Positions 11,674 to 21,753 of a DNA stretch of 64,000 nucleotides are shown here, piece by piece. Each line of letters opens with the position of its first letter. Positions within the stretch are counted from its first letter, which is position 1. Origin of the DNA: Paragorgia papillata (Eukaryota; Cnidaria; Anthozoa; Scleralcyonacea; Coralliidae); NCBI GenBank assembly GCA_035771165.1, contig JAWNZC010000106.1, forward strand, positions 1,683,501 to 1,747,500, read 5' to 3'. The translations under genes were made by a program, and so were the position numbers. The notes under the pieces were generated by a model. That model did not search any database and was not told the origin of the DNA. It worked only from the letters and a program-made list of their open reading frames with translations.

Positions 11674-13417
11674 CAGGGGCGGATCTAGGAAAATTTATAC
11701 CTTAGTCAAACACGCAATCTGGGGGGGTCCGGGGGCATGCTCCCCTGGAAATTTTTTGAAATTTGGGTCTCTAAAATAGCATTTCCCGCGTTCTGATAGC
11801 ACTTTAAAGGAAAATCGTAACTAATTTTCAACATGTTTTTAATGGCACATTTTATTATTTTCAAGAAAGTCTTCGTTCAAAACGAGGACTTTGGTATTTT
11901 ATTTCAGTATCTGAGACCTTGTGACAGTTTGTAAATGTTAAATTTCTTCCAGTAATAAAAAAGGGGAATATCCCATAATTAGTAAAGATACATGACATAT
12001 GACATTTTTTATAAAGATTTACGTGTAGTTATGGGAACCACGTTGGAGTTTTGGCCGCGTATTATTGTGAAACAAGGGAGAATTTGAATGAAGAGCGCAA
12101 TTAGCCTCCGGCTATGTTGCGTATGAAAGGCGACACGGAACACGCTGTTGGACATGTAGTGTAAAATTACTGTTTAGGAACCATGAAAAAACATCAGAAA
12201 AAGAATAAAGGATTTGTAACGTATAGTATAGTGCAATAATTCAGGATCTTAGGACACAACCCTGGACGCGTTTCGACCTTCTATGGTGGTCTCATCAGCA
12301 GGGATTTGGGGTTGGGACTTGGGAGTCGATGTGATTTAAGTAAATAACAAAATAATAAACACTATCAACACGGTAATAATTATAATAAAGGATAGATAAA
12401 GTGAGTGCTTACCAAACTTGTTGTTTGTGTTTTTGAGTCCAACGCGTCGCAGCATCTTGGAATTGGTACATAAAAGGGACTCGTTGTCGATGTATGTTTC
12501 GGTTGTAGCCGTATAAGCCAAAATCGCGCTCCTCTATTGTGAGTCTTCGGGTGCGTAATGAGGGGCATTGCTTCATTCGTTATGAGCAATACAAATAGAA
12601 TGACAGATTATCTATAGACTCACCTAAGAGCAATACAGGTCTTCTTTCCATCCTTAGCATACTTCGGCAAATATGCCTCCGCATCGAAATCCCGGTGTAA
12701 GGATTTTACGCTAAACTTCGCATGAAGCTCCCGATCCGAGAGGATAGCACAATTTTGGATTTTTGAAGACAAATCGTAATAGATTTGTCGCAATAACTCA
12801 TCGTTATTATTCTTCAGAGCGCTCTGCACACGTTCTAAGACGTTTGTCGAAGCCATGACACAACAGTCAATCCTCAGTCAAATTGGCCCGCGTGTAATCT
12901 CTTCGTGCTGCAAGATGCTGCAAAGATGCAGCTTCATGCGGCGGATTGCGGCCAAGATTTAGTTTCTAGCCAATCAAAATCTAGCCTGCGTTAAAACATT
13001 TTACTTCCGACGTAACTGCATTTACTTCCGACGTAATTCCATTGGCTTTGACCAATCAGCGCTCATGATTTCGATGTATTTCGGCCATTTTGACGTATTT
13101 CGGCCATTTTGACGTGGATAAACGTGCCGGTCGGTAACGACTTCCCGCCATAGTTACCTCTTATACGGTTCTAGTACCAAGCTAAGCCTGCTTTGCAGGC
13201 TACGGGGCCGATAGCGGCCACAGGTCGCCACAGAATAACTTGCCCGGCGTCTGACGAAGGCTCTAGAAATTATGAAATTATTCTTCGGCAAAGAATAAAC
13301 CGTATCTTGCCAAATATGTTAAAAATTGCAAAATCCGAAGAAACCCTTTAATTTTCGCATCTCAGATTTTTTACCTTAGTCGCTTGACGTGTTTGACGTA
13401 TATTAAATCCGCCCCTG
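11674..13417. mobile_element. hAT-like non-autonomous element, 5 bp duplication
   Basis: The 1,744-base element starts CAGGGGCGGATC and ends GATCCGCCCCTG-like (AATCCGCCCCTG). It is flanked by ACGTT on both sides (11669-11673 and 13418-13422). Repeat copy 1 at about 10750-10760 shows the empty target. The CAGGGGCGG terminus and a subterminal block reading GGGGGGTCCGGGGGCATGC are shared with elements at 53.0 and 58.6 kb. No hAT transposase domain is seen. The interior carries a spliced-looking minus-strand gene fragment. Confidence 0.8.
12413..12856 (-). pseudogene. Unrecognised two-exon gene fragment inside hAT element
   Basis: On the minus strand an ATG at 12856 opens a frame, MASTNVLERVQSALKNNNDE onward. 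It runs about 77 codons and ends at 12624 directly before a good donor GTGAGT. About 92 bases later an acceptor ends at 12532. A second segment, 12531-12413, stays open in the matching phase (SAILAYTATTETYIDNESLL) and is followed by donor GTAAGC. It looks like the 5-prime end of a cellular or transposon gene with introns kept. I do not recognise the protein. Because the element is bounded at 11674-13417 the gene can only be partial, so capture of a host gene fragment is the simplest reading. Confidence 0.45.
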
Positions 13418-13422
13418 ACGTT

Positions 13423-13703
13423 TCCCAAAAACTCCTTTCTCAAGTCTTTTTGTCAAGAATAAATTATGTTGTTAGTGCTTTAGTTCAAATCTTTCAAGAA
13501 CTATGTTGTCCCCAGTACCCCACAATCTTAACCGCGCATGGTCCGTCCACACATATATACAAATAAATAAACAAATAAATATTCAGATCACAGAAATTCG
13601 ATCGCATATCACGTTTGTCCACGCGTGTAAAATGACTCTACGCGTATCGAGATTAGCACCCTCACCGGGCTCCGGGCCCTCGGCCCTACGCCCGGCTCGG
13701 GGA
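13423..13703. repeat. Dispersed repeat, copy 2 (right part)
   Basis: This continues repeat copy 2 after the hAT insertion. It matches 10760-11110, including CTTTCTCAAGTCTTTTTG and the GC-rich end CGGCCCTACGCCCGG. Confidence 0.65.
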
Positions 13704-13713
13704 TAAAATTTCG

Positions 13714-14950
13714 TTGTGTTCATATGAGAAACCGGGCTGGTCCACTTGCCGAGATCTCGGTAGGATGAAGTCATTAAGGACGAAAAGTGTTTCTTTCCAT
13801 TGAGATTTAAGGAAGTTGAAAATTTTATTCTTCATTAAAATATATATCAATTGTATAATAAAAAGGATTACTTTGAAGCAAAGTCACGGATCATCAGACA
13901 ACCTGATTTTATTCATGATGATTCCTCGCTAGGCGGGATGAAAACTACTATATGAACACAAACAAGACAGACTTCGTCTCGCTTACCGCAGGTTTGTTTT
14001 TTTTAAAAATTTAGAACTGCACATTTTGTCATACAGTCACAATATGTCATAGCATGAAATTTAACTCACGCAAATGGCACAAATTTTTTCTTATTAATAA
14101 ACTTGCATTAACTCATTCTCGTCCATACAAATATGAACGATGCGGACTTTAGTAGTTCAGTTTGTCTAGTAACGCCAGGCGATTTAATCCTCCATGGGAA
14201 TGTCCTCAAATGCGATCTGACGAGAACTAGAAAGGGTCAATTTCTATTATAATAATTGGACAATATTTGCATGGTTATAAAAAAGTAGAAAGCTCTTAAC
14301 GAGGGTTGTTAGAATGATACAGTATTTATTCAATTGTTATTAATTATTTATTATATTCGGTTGTTAGAATAAGGTTCAATTCAATTGGGGCTACGAAGTA
14401 AAAGTTAAAGTATTAATAGAAAGCTGTTACAGACAAAAATCGCAGATATTCATAACACGCTTGTGCGAAATTCGGCCTGAAAAGGCCAGGAAATCTCCTG
14501 TTTATCTTCGTGAATAAGGTGGTTTTTTACTTTATAACGTTGAAGGTATGCCGCAATGATTTCTGAATGATACAATATAAATGTGTCATTTTATAGCTTA
14601 AACAGCCTAGATTGTCGTTTTTATATTCAACAAATATTTACCTTAAAGAAAGTTGTCAACAACAACTATATTGTTAAGTTTGTCATGAGAAAATAAATAT
14701 TCTGCTTCTGCTTTTATTATTGAAGCGATATGTATTCCATTACCTTCGATTACTTTAGTTTTCAACTGCACATAATTTTATTTAGAGTTGCACAAATTGA
14801 TTTAGAACTGCACATTTTGTGAAGAACTGCACGTTAAAAAAAACCCCTGGCTTACCGGGCCAGCTCGGTTACCGAGTTACTCGACACATGGCGTGCATAT
14901 GATCCCGGCTGGCCTATCAGTTCATGACTCAGTCCGTTTTCTTTGTCATT
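13714..14950. repeat. TGTTCATATGAG-type MITE, split by a later hAT element
   Basis: The element starts GTTCATATGAGAAACCGGGC and contains the palindrome CCGAGATCTCGG. It reaches GCTTACCG at 13981-13988 and continues after the nested element at 14850 with GCTTACCGGGCCAGCTCGG, ending around GTGCATATGATCCCGGCTGG. Related termini occur at 1780, 15010 and 16125. Confidence 0.5.
13989..14849. mobile_element. hAT-like non-autonomous element, 8 bp duplication GCTTACCG
   Basis: The 861-base AT-rich element starts CAGGTTTGTTTTTTTT and ends AAAAAAAACCCCTG. A perfect 8-base duplication, GCTTACCG, lies at 13981-13988 and 14850-14857, as expected for hAT transposition. Subterminal GAACTGCACATTTTGT motifs repeat near both ends. 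No protein-coding frame is seen. Confidence 0.8.
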
Positions 14951-15259
14951 CATAACTATGGGTCTTTGTTTCTAATCCACAATGAAATCATTAAAAATTC
15001 AAGGTATCTTTAACAACTTGGGGGTGTTTATACATCCATCATAAAGACATAAACTCGGACCGGCCTGAATTTTGCTTTTCAGTTTTTGTTTACATGAGGC
15101 CGTCCTTGAAACTATATATAGGCTTGGTTTCGCTGTTACTTCAAGATTTGTTTCAATTGCCTGACAGTTTGTGACTGCCGGCGGAGAATCATTTTATGTG
15201 GAATTTACACCAATCTCATTTAAAACAACGTATTCAGTTCGGTCTCGATAACTAACTTA
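14951..15259. other. Repeat-derived spacer
   Basis: This contains another TGTTTATACATCC to ACATGAGGCCG segment (about 15026-15105) that resembles a worn MITE of the same type. I see no gene. Confidence 0.35.
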
Positions 15260-15629
15260 AGCCCCGCACAGACGACCAAGTTTACCTTGACAAGTTTTTC
15301 CTTGACAAGTTTTATTAATTTGTTCGTGTGCACGACACAAATTGACAAGTTTTTCCTTGACAAGGAGCCTTGTTCAAAAACTGGTCATGCCAGCTATTGA
15401 ACAAGGAAATTTGTTCGTGTGTATAGTCGTCAAGGAAAACTTGACAACTCATCTCCGAAGCTTATTACGCGATCATTACTGTCAAGGAAAACTTGTCCAA
15501 CCGTACACACGAGCAATTATAACTTGTCAAAGAAAATTGTTTGAAAAAAACGTGTTCATCGTAGTACACACGAGCAAGGAAAGTTACCAAGGAACTTGTC
15601 AAGAAAAACATGGTCGTCTGTGCGGGGCT
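15260..15629. mobile_element. MITE with TTA target duplication
   Basis: The 370-base element starts AGCCCCGCACAGACGACC and ends GGTCGTCTGTGCGGGGCT, inverted over roughly 36 bases with few mismatches. TTA flanks it on both sides. Internal repeats of TTGACAAGTTTTTCCTTGAC alternate with ACACACGAGCAA motifs on both strands. A 134-codon frame across it is a by-product of the repeats. Confidence 0.8.
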
Positions 15630-16330
15630 TTATACTTATTCGAAACTAGTCTTAAACAAAGGAGGCTATATCTACCGCCTTTAATATTTCTCAAAAGGGA
15701 GTTAAGCCCACTAATATCTTTGAAGATATGCCTAAAAGTTGCCTAAAATTTCTTGGGAGAAAGTCAAAGTAATACCTTATCATTCTATTTGATGAATTAG
15801 CTTCTCTAAAAACATCTTTTGCCGTATAGTCTCAAAAGTATACACATTTGTGTTTATAATAATTGTTTTATATGCAAATTATCAAAGTTTCAAAAAGGTA
15901 TTAACTCAAGAAAAAGACAAAGAAAATCAGTACCGTATCGATGATTTAATAATATGCGATGAAAAAACGCTCAAAGTTTCTCTCTGATTTTTACGGCTTA
16001 AACAACGTTGATTTTCAACTATAGTAACTACGGCCATGAGCTAACGAATGGGTCGTTTATGAAGCCTCAATTTAAAAAAAACTCGCAGTACGGATTTTAT
16101 CTGGTTTAAGGACTTAGGGACTGTTCATATGAGGCGGGTTGGCCGGTCACCGGCTACAAAAAGGAATTATAATACTCCGTGTGCTATACCTACAGAAAAA
16201 CAAACCCAATTTTGCTTCGTTATGTGATTTTTCAGTCAAATAGTCGTAATAAGATTTTCGTGACATAAAATCAGTTCGGAAACCAGAACCATTCGCCACC
16301 GCCTCGTGTTTTAAATCCATCAAGACTAGC
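15630..16330. other. Intronic sequence, no gene seen
   Basis: This is AT-rich with no recognisable coding exon. At about 16123-16165 there is an isolated TGTTCATATGAGGCGGGTTG MITE end without a partner nearby. Confidence 0.4.
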
Positions 16331-16332
16331 CT

Positions 16333-16500
16333 AGTCTCTATAGAAGTAATATTGGGCATTTCACTCTATTACATTGAATGTTCTAGGGATTTTTGGTGAA
16401 GGAAAATTCGAGTGTGGAATATATACATTTTAAGACCAAACCGGGACCAGTTGCAAAAAATGCAACTACACAAGCCTTCCGGCAGGAATTGAACCCGGTT
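16333..16500 (-). mobile_element. SINE copy, truncated before the A-box
   Basis: This shares TATTGGGCATTTCACTC and GAAGGAAAATTCGAGTGT with the SINE at 3.2 kb, followed by GCCTTCCGGCAGGAATTGAACCC. It breaks off just after the B-box equivalent, and different DNA follows from about 16501. Confidence 0.75.
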
Positions 16501-16725
16501 AATGCGTTTCGGAAGTGATCCAAACGGACCCGCTGGGGAAGGCCTAGCAAAATTCGCTTTAAAAAACACTTTCACTTTACAGCTTGGTTGTTTATTGAGG
16601 AAGAGTTTTGATAATTCCTAAGTGTTTGTTTCCCGACATTTCCTATTTGCATCTGCATAAAATAATACAAGCCTGCTCATCTCGGATCGACGAAGTTTCA
16701 CTAGCATAGCTTTCTTATCACTAGC

Positions 16726-17514
16726 CATTCTCGTACCCAGATCCTCGCGCTCCCCCCTCGCAAGGCTCTGGGAAACCCTGGATCTCTGCGTCGGATTCCC
16801 GACGCAGTGACGTCAGGCGCATTCCAAACATTCCAAACTCTCGTGCCCAGACTCATGGTATAAACGGCTTGTCATTTCCCCTCCTCGGCAACAAATCTCG
16901 TGTATAAATCTCGTGTAAATCGTATCGTATCCATCATGAATCGCGAGGTAAACGAAGCTATGCGTTAAAAAGAACGGGACAATCTAGTTTAGTGTTAAAG
17001 AGAGAACAGAAAGATGCCATAACAGCCATCGTTCGACGTTCGCGGAGTCAAAGACATCACAGCTGTATTGCCAAGCGGATTTGGCAGATTCAATATTTAT
17101 CAACTTCTTCCCCTGGTGTTTGACTAGTCTACAATCTAAAACGAGGAACATCAGCCCACTCTGGGAAGAAAGTGTCGTTTTGGTCAACTCAGTTTTAAAC
17201 GTACTCATCGAAGACCAACTGGCGAAACGAAAGAATATGGGATTGAAGGCTGTTGTTTTGAGAGACGATCGCAACATGATAAATATTAGTTTATAGTATT
17301 ATATTATCGATTTAAATGTGGTGTATTGCTGTTATTAGATTTGTCAAATTATATCAAACGTACGTTTATGCAAACAGAGTGTACACTGTGTAGTTCTTAT
17401 TTTGTTGAATTTGTTTGAATTCTTTTCCTTGTTTCGTAAAGCCAATCAGAACTCATTTCCAGATATTCCCAGAGCCACTTCACGCATCAGCGCGTGGGTC
17501 TGGGTACGAGAATG
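16726..17514. mobile_element. MULE-like element with captured helicase fragment, 9 bp duplication
   Basis: The 789-base element has 15-base perfect inverted ends (CATTCTCGTACCCAG and CTGGGTACGAGAATG), with weaker pairing for about 60 bases. A perfect 9-base duplication, ATCACTAGC, lies at 16717-16725 and 17515-17523. A 9 bp duplication points to the Mutator/MuDR superfamily. The interior carries a fragment of a RecQ-like helicase gene, giving a Pack-MULE-like structure. Confidence 0.7.
16990..17127 (+). pseudogene. RecQ-like helicase motif I fragment
   Basis: The translation around 17045-17120 reads VKDITAVLPSGFGRFNIYQL followed by LPLVFD. This resembles helicase motif I of RecQ-type SF2 enzymes, where a GxGKS Walker A loop is expected; here the lysine is lost (GFGRFN). 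The upstream REQKDAITAIVR-like segment lies in a shifted frame, and a stop follows at about 17124. The piece is far too short to function and is wholly inside the 9-bp-flanked element. Confidence 0.55.
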
Positions 17515-17523
17515 ATCACTAGC

Positions 17524-19497
17524 TTTCCTTCTGTAACCGCCAAAAGTTGAAAGTTAAACAGTTAAATATTCATTTTCGATCGCCAAGACCTTTGGTAAAT
17601 TCTTCGCAGACATCCTTATGCTTTTATACTGTCGCTCAGTGTTGTTTACGGTAGATTTACTAGTTCTCAGGAACACTCGAAGGGCCAAAACGATTCTGAG
17701 CAGGACCTTTTTGTGAATTTGGGTAGGCCTTCTCGTTTCCAGTCTCTCCCTAGTCTTCCCAAGAACCCAAACCGAATATATATATACGCGGCCAAGCTCA
17801 TGACAGAAACGAAAGGCCTATAAACTAGGCTACATTAAGATACTGTTGGTGGTACTTAAACTATTACTAGGCATTGTTGCAATTTGGCAACTTATATTAA
17901 TTTTATTTTGTCTAACGCCAGACGATTTTACTCGTCAAGTGGAGAAGTTCTGGTAATCTTTTCAGTAAAGGGTTAAGTAATATTTACAGTAAAACACGTT
18001 CTGCGAGTGTTTTGAATGGCTTTAAAAACGATCACCATTTGGTAAGTTCGTTGGCGTAGTAATTTTGAAAAATAACGTTGTCTAAGGCGAGAAAATCAAA
18101 GCTAAAGTTTATGTAAATCAGGAGAATGTTTTATCACATATAAAACCACGATACGGTTATGATTTTTCTTTGTGTTTTCCTCATGAATTATTAATGGTTT
18201 TTTAAAGACTAATTATACACTAATACACTAACCCTTTATTGGGCATTGTGGCCATTTTGCATTGATTGATTGATTGATTGATTGATTGAAAACTTTGTTT
18301 AAACAGGGTAACCCATTTAGTTACAAAGACTGGTATTCAGAGGGGCCCTGTATAAAATAGAGAAACTAATTATTTACAGTGTTAAATTCAAACTAACTTG
18401 TAAATATACAATTTAAAATAAGCTAAAATTTAAATACAATATACATAAAACTAAAATTACGAGTTAAAAAAATGTTTATGAATTAGGTATATTACAAGCA
18501 ATATTTAGCATTTTTTTAAATATTTAGCAGTTTTAAAATATTTTGCTGTTTTTATTTTATCTGAAGTGCCACTCTTTGTCTTACTTGGTTAATCTTTGGA
18601 TTTATGAGCAAAGGTAAGCGCAAAGTTTTCTTCATTCACTATTAATATATAATGTTGCGTGCTACATGCAGTTAAAGAAGATACATTAATCAAAATACAA
18701 ATCACTTCAAAAATCTCGTACACTTAGCATAAAAATCTTTAAAAATCCCAATCCTTAAAAATCATAAAATCCTTGGAAAATCAATAATATCCTTGGACGA
18801 TTTGTAAAAGCTCTTACAAATCTAAAAAAAATATTGAAAATTAATAATTACTTTTAAAAAAGTCTCCCAAAAATTCTCCAAAAGTAAAAAAAATCCAATG
18901 AAAAACTTCAAGGATTTTTAAAAACCAACAAATCGTACGCTTTTCATAAAGTGATTTGCCCCTCGAATACAGCCGTAAAAACGCAAGTGTTCCGTGCAAC
19001 AAGTCGTCACTGCATGGAATACATTCGCGCTGTGACAAATTTGGAAACCATAGATGGACGTCGAGCACCTCATTGATGGTCGAGCACATCATTAGTCTCG
19101 TTTCCAGATCGCTTAAGCGGAAACCAGCGAGCATCGGGGCCACATGGCTCAGGCAAAATTATACTGGTCATTGTCCTATATAAAAAGCTACACAGCCTAA
19201 AGGCGAATTTCAGTAAAATGTTTCCAACTACAAAAACTCACGAGTGGTCATTTGATCGTGTATAAATCGCTTTCATTATGTCCCATTAAATATCTATATA
19301 TCGGGGAACTGACATGTCATAACGTGTAGTTAAATTAACATGGAGGCACTGTGTTTGTACACAAACCGACTTTTTAACCAAAGCATTTAACTTTTAATTT
19401 CCAAATCTTTGGGCATCATACCTTTCCTGTTTTACAAACACTCGAGAACAATGAAAACCACGAGGTGATAGGCCGAGTGATTTTTATTGTTGTAACC
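17524..19497. other. Intronic repeats, no gene seen
   Basis: About 18010-18210 is a dispersed repeat also found at 63470-63645 (shared GGCGTAGTAATTTT, GAGAAAATCAAAGCTAAA and CTCATGAATTATTAATG). A short (TTGA)n run lies at 18262-18289. From about 18700 to 18950 there are irregular AAAATCCTTGGAAAATC-type repeats. No exon of the transporter was recognised here, although one small exon remains unlocated between 1722 and 20295. Confidence 0.45.
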
Positions 19498-20046
19498 CTG
19501 GTAGATGAGACAATGGTGCGTATTAGATGAGACAATGGTGCGTATTAGATCAGACAATGGTACATATTAGATCAGACAATGGTACATATTAGATCAGACA
19601 ATGGCGCGTATTAGATCAGACAATGGTGCGTATTAGATCAGACAATGGTACATATTAGATCAGACAATGGCGCGTATTAGATCAGACAATGGTGCGTTTA
19701 GATTAGACAATGGTGCGTATTCGCTAAGAAAAGAGTCTACAGGTGACCTATAGAGTATTATATAAACCAACGTATAGGATACTATAGGTTTCTATATAGG
19801 CAATTGGAACATTTCTATAAGCGACCTATAGGAATACAAGCCTATAGGCGACCCACCTATAGATCGCTATAGGCACGAAGAGGTTGTATAGGCAATTGGA
19901 ACGTTTTCCATAGTTTGCCTATAGGCGCCTAGAGACTTTTTTCGTAAAGGTTAGATCAGACAATAGTGCGTATTAGATCAGACAATAGTGCGTATTAGAT
20001 CAGACAATGGTGCGTATTAGATCAGACAATGGTGCGTATTAGATCA
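19498..20046. repeat. 22-base minisatellite (GTATTAGATCAGACAATGGTGC)n, split by a MITE
   Basis: Tandem units of about 22 bases built on TTAGATCAGACAATGGTGCG run from 19498 to 19722 and again from about 19950 to 20046. Variants are GGTACATA and GGCGCGTA. The intervening 19725-19946 segment is unrelated. Confidence 0.9.
19725..19946. repeat. CCTATAGG-rich MITE inside the minisatellite
   Basis: The left end AAGAAAAGAGTCTACAGGTG and the right end, in reverse complement ACGAAAAAAGTCTCTAGGCG, are inverted partners. The interior repeats CCTATAG and CTATAGG. It interrupts the array of 22-base units. The target duplication is masked by the repeat itself. Confidence 0.65.
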
Positions 20047-20294
20047 GAATATGTCATTAATATATCTTTACGTTCAACGTTGTTCTGCATCTCTCTCATG
20101 TTGAATTTATAATTAAGAAATGTGGTAATAAACGGTTCTTTGTTTCTTAATTATGAATTCAGTTTGCGTGACTTTTACCGGGTTTCAAAACTCGTGCACA
20201 TGACCAAATATTTTCTTCTGATTGGCTAATTAGCTCATGAACTATATATTAGTCAGTGAGTTTAAGAATGCGTTTTCTTTGTTTTATTTTGTAG

Positions 20295-20371
20295 ACAGAC
20301 CTATGTTAATGTATCCTGGCGTCGTTGGACTTACGTTATCGGGCATTTTACTATTTATCCCAATACTTCAG
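20295..20371 (+). CDS. SLC43-family transporter, internal exon (helix near residue 120)
   Basis: An acceptor TTTTGTAG precedes a 77-base exon. It supplies two bases of a codon, then 25 codons reading RPMLMYPGVVGL, TLSGILLFIPILQ. In family members this hydrophobic stretch just precedes the I-G-N-L-F-G-like loop, and the next exon found (21661) supplies exactly that. The exon ends in phase 0, and the following bases are GCTAGT, so the donor would be of the rarer GC type. Extending to the next GT donor gives the wrong phase for the following exon. Confidence 0.75.
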
Positions 20372-20442
20372 GCTAGTTCATGTCAATTAAAACTATATGC
20401 ACACGGTAACGTTTCCGACCGTTTTTAAATCTGTCGTTTTCA

Positions 20443-20992
20443 GACCCCGTTTACACGATGCCGGTACAATTTGAAAACTAAACAATATCATGTCGTTTAG
20501 GCCTTGCGTTTACACGATACCTTGCAGGAAAATGACATGAAAACGGCACTAAACGAAGACGTTTTCCTTCACGGCATGAAATGAAAACGGAATTCTTGGT
20601 TTTCATCTGATGTTATATTGGTGCGCCATCTTTATCCTATGGGAATTTAACTCTTTTTTCTTATTCAAACATTTTGTATTGTTTCACCACCCCAACGGGG
20701 TCATTGATCACGTGAGTGAAAGCGATCCATAGTAACCGGTATTGTGTAACCTCCCGTGCCATTACGGTTTGATGACGGTAATCACGGTATATACTGACCA
20801 CAGTATTCAGGTCAGCAGTATATTCACAAAGCTTTCTCAATTATCATTGGAAGAGAACAGTCACATGCCAATCCGTCATTAAATTATACCGGTATCGCGT
20901 GTAAACGCAAGACTTTTTGGGCTGTAAATACACACCAGTATGATTTTGTTTCGTTTTCAAATTGTACCGACGTCGTGCATGTAAACGGGGTC
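20443..20992. repeat. Foldback element with 40 bp inverted ends
   Basis: The left end GACCCCGTTTACACGATGCC, followed by GGTACAATTTGAAAAC, is mirrored at 20951-20992 (GTTTTCAAATTGTACCGACG to GTAAACGGGGTC). The interior includes CACCCCAACGGGGTCATTG and GATCACGTGAGTGAA, also seen at about 47580-47615. Confidence 0.75.
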
Positions 20993-21660
20993 GGCTCAAC
21001 TTCATCGTTTTGGCCGCCATATAGGAAAACGTAGAGTGCTTGAAAGGATTTGTTCTGATGAAAGCCTGAATCGACGGGTCGAAAGCTCAGCAATAAATAA
21101 CAAAGGTGGTGTTACCACCAATTCTCGCTTGTATTAAGTTTGATTTTCCTAACGATATAAATTATTCCAAAACAACTCACGAGCAAAATTCTGTAAATGT
21201 GCGCGTTCGTTTGTGTAATTGTGGGGCTACTACTCCAGTTACTTTAATATGTTTGTAATAACTTGTTACAAAGGTACACTAATTTTTTCGGCTATTAAAA
21301 TTGAGAAAGCAGTCATCTTGATATTTGCCGTGTATTGTTACCGTTGGCTAATAAATTAGGAATGCACTTGTGTGATTATTCCATAGATTGATACAGATTG
21401 CATTGCAGCGACATGTAATTAATAAAATAAAAGAGTCTGCATAGGTATACGGGGATTAAACTAATTATTGCTTTTTGATTTGTAACTATAGATACAGTTA
21501 AGTTACAGTTGTCTTCTTAAAAACGTAACTATAGTTACCAGTAAAGTTACTAAAAAGATAACGATTACATGTAACTAGTTAGCTGTAACGAACTTACTCC
21601 CAGCACTGTTTCTTCGTAACTTGTGTTATTGTTAATTTCAGATTGTAATTATAATTATAG

Positions 21661-21753
21661 GTTTCAGTCATGTTTGGAAGCTGGCATTCATTGGTAGCCA
21701 GTCTGTTTTGCGGTTCAGTTGATTCTTCTTCCATCGTGCCGCTATTTTTTAAG
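21661..21753 (+). CDS. SLC43-family transporter, internal exon (DSSS motif)
   Basis: Acceptor AATTATAG and donor GTATTG bound a 93-base, phase 0-0 exon of 31 codons. The translation VSVMFGSWHSLVASLFCGSV continues as DSSSIVPLFFK. The F-G, H-S and G-x-x-D-S-S-S pattern followed by a hydrophobic run and lysine is the conserved central signature of SLC43 transporters (the cytoplasmic loop and following helix). It joins the previous exon in phase 0 and the next exon at 39698 also in phase 0. Confidence 0.85.

Noticed and set aside
15342..15746. 134-codon frame
   Set aside because: It runs across the internal repeats and right end of the TTA-flanked MITE, so it is not a gene.
16701..16740. Hydrophobic IAFLSLAILVP stretch as the missing transporter exon
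   Set aside because: It overlaps the duplicated target and inverted end of the MULE-like element, and the donor phase is wrong.
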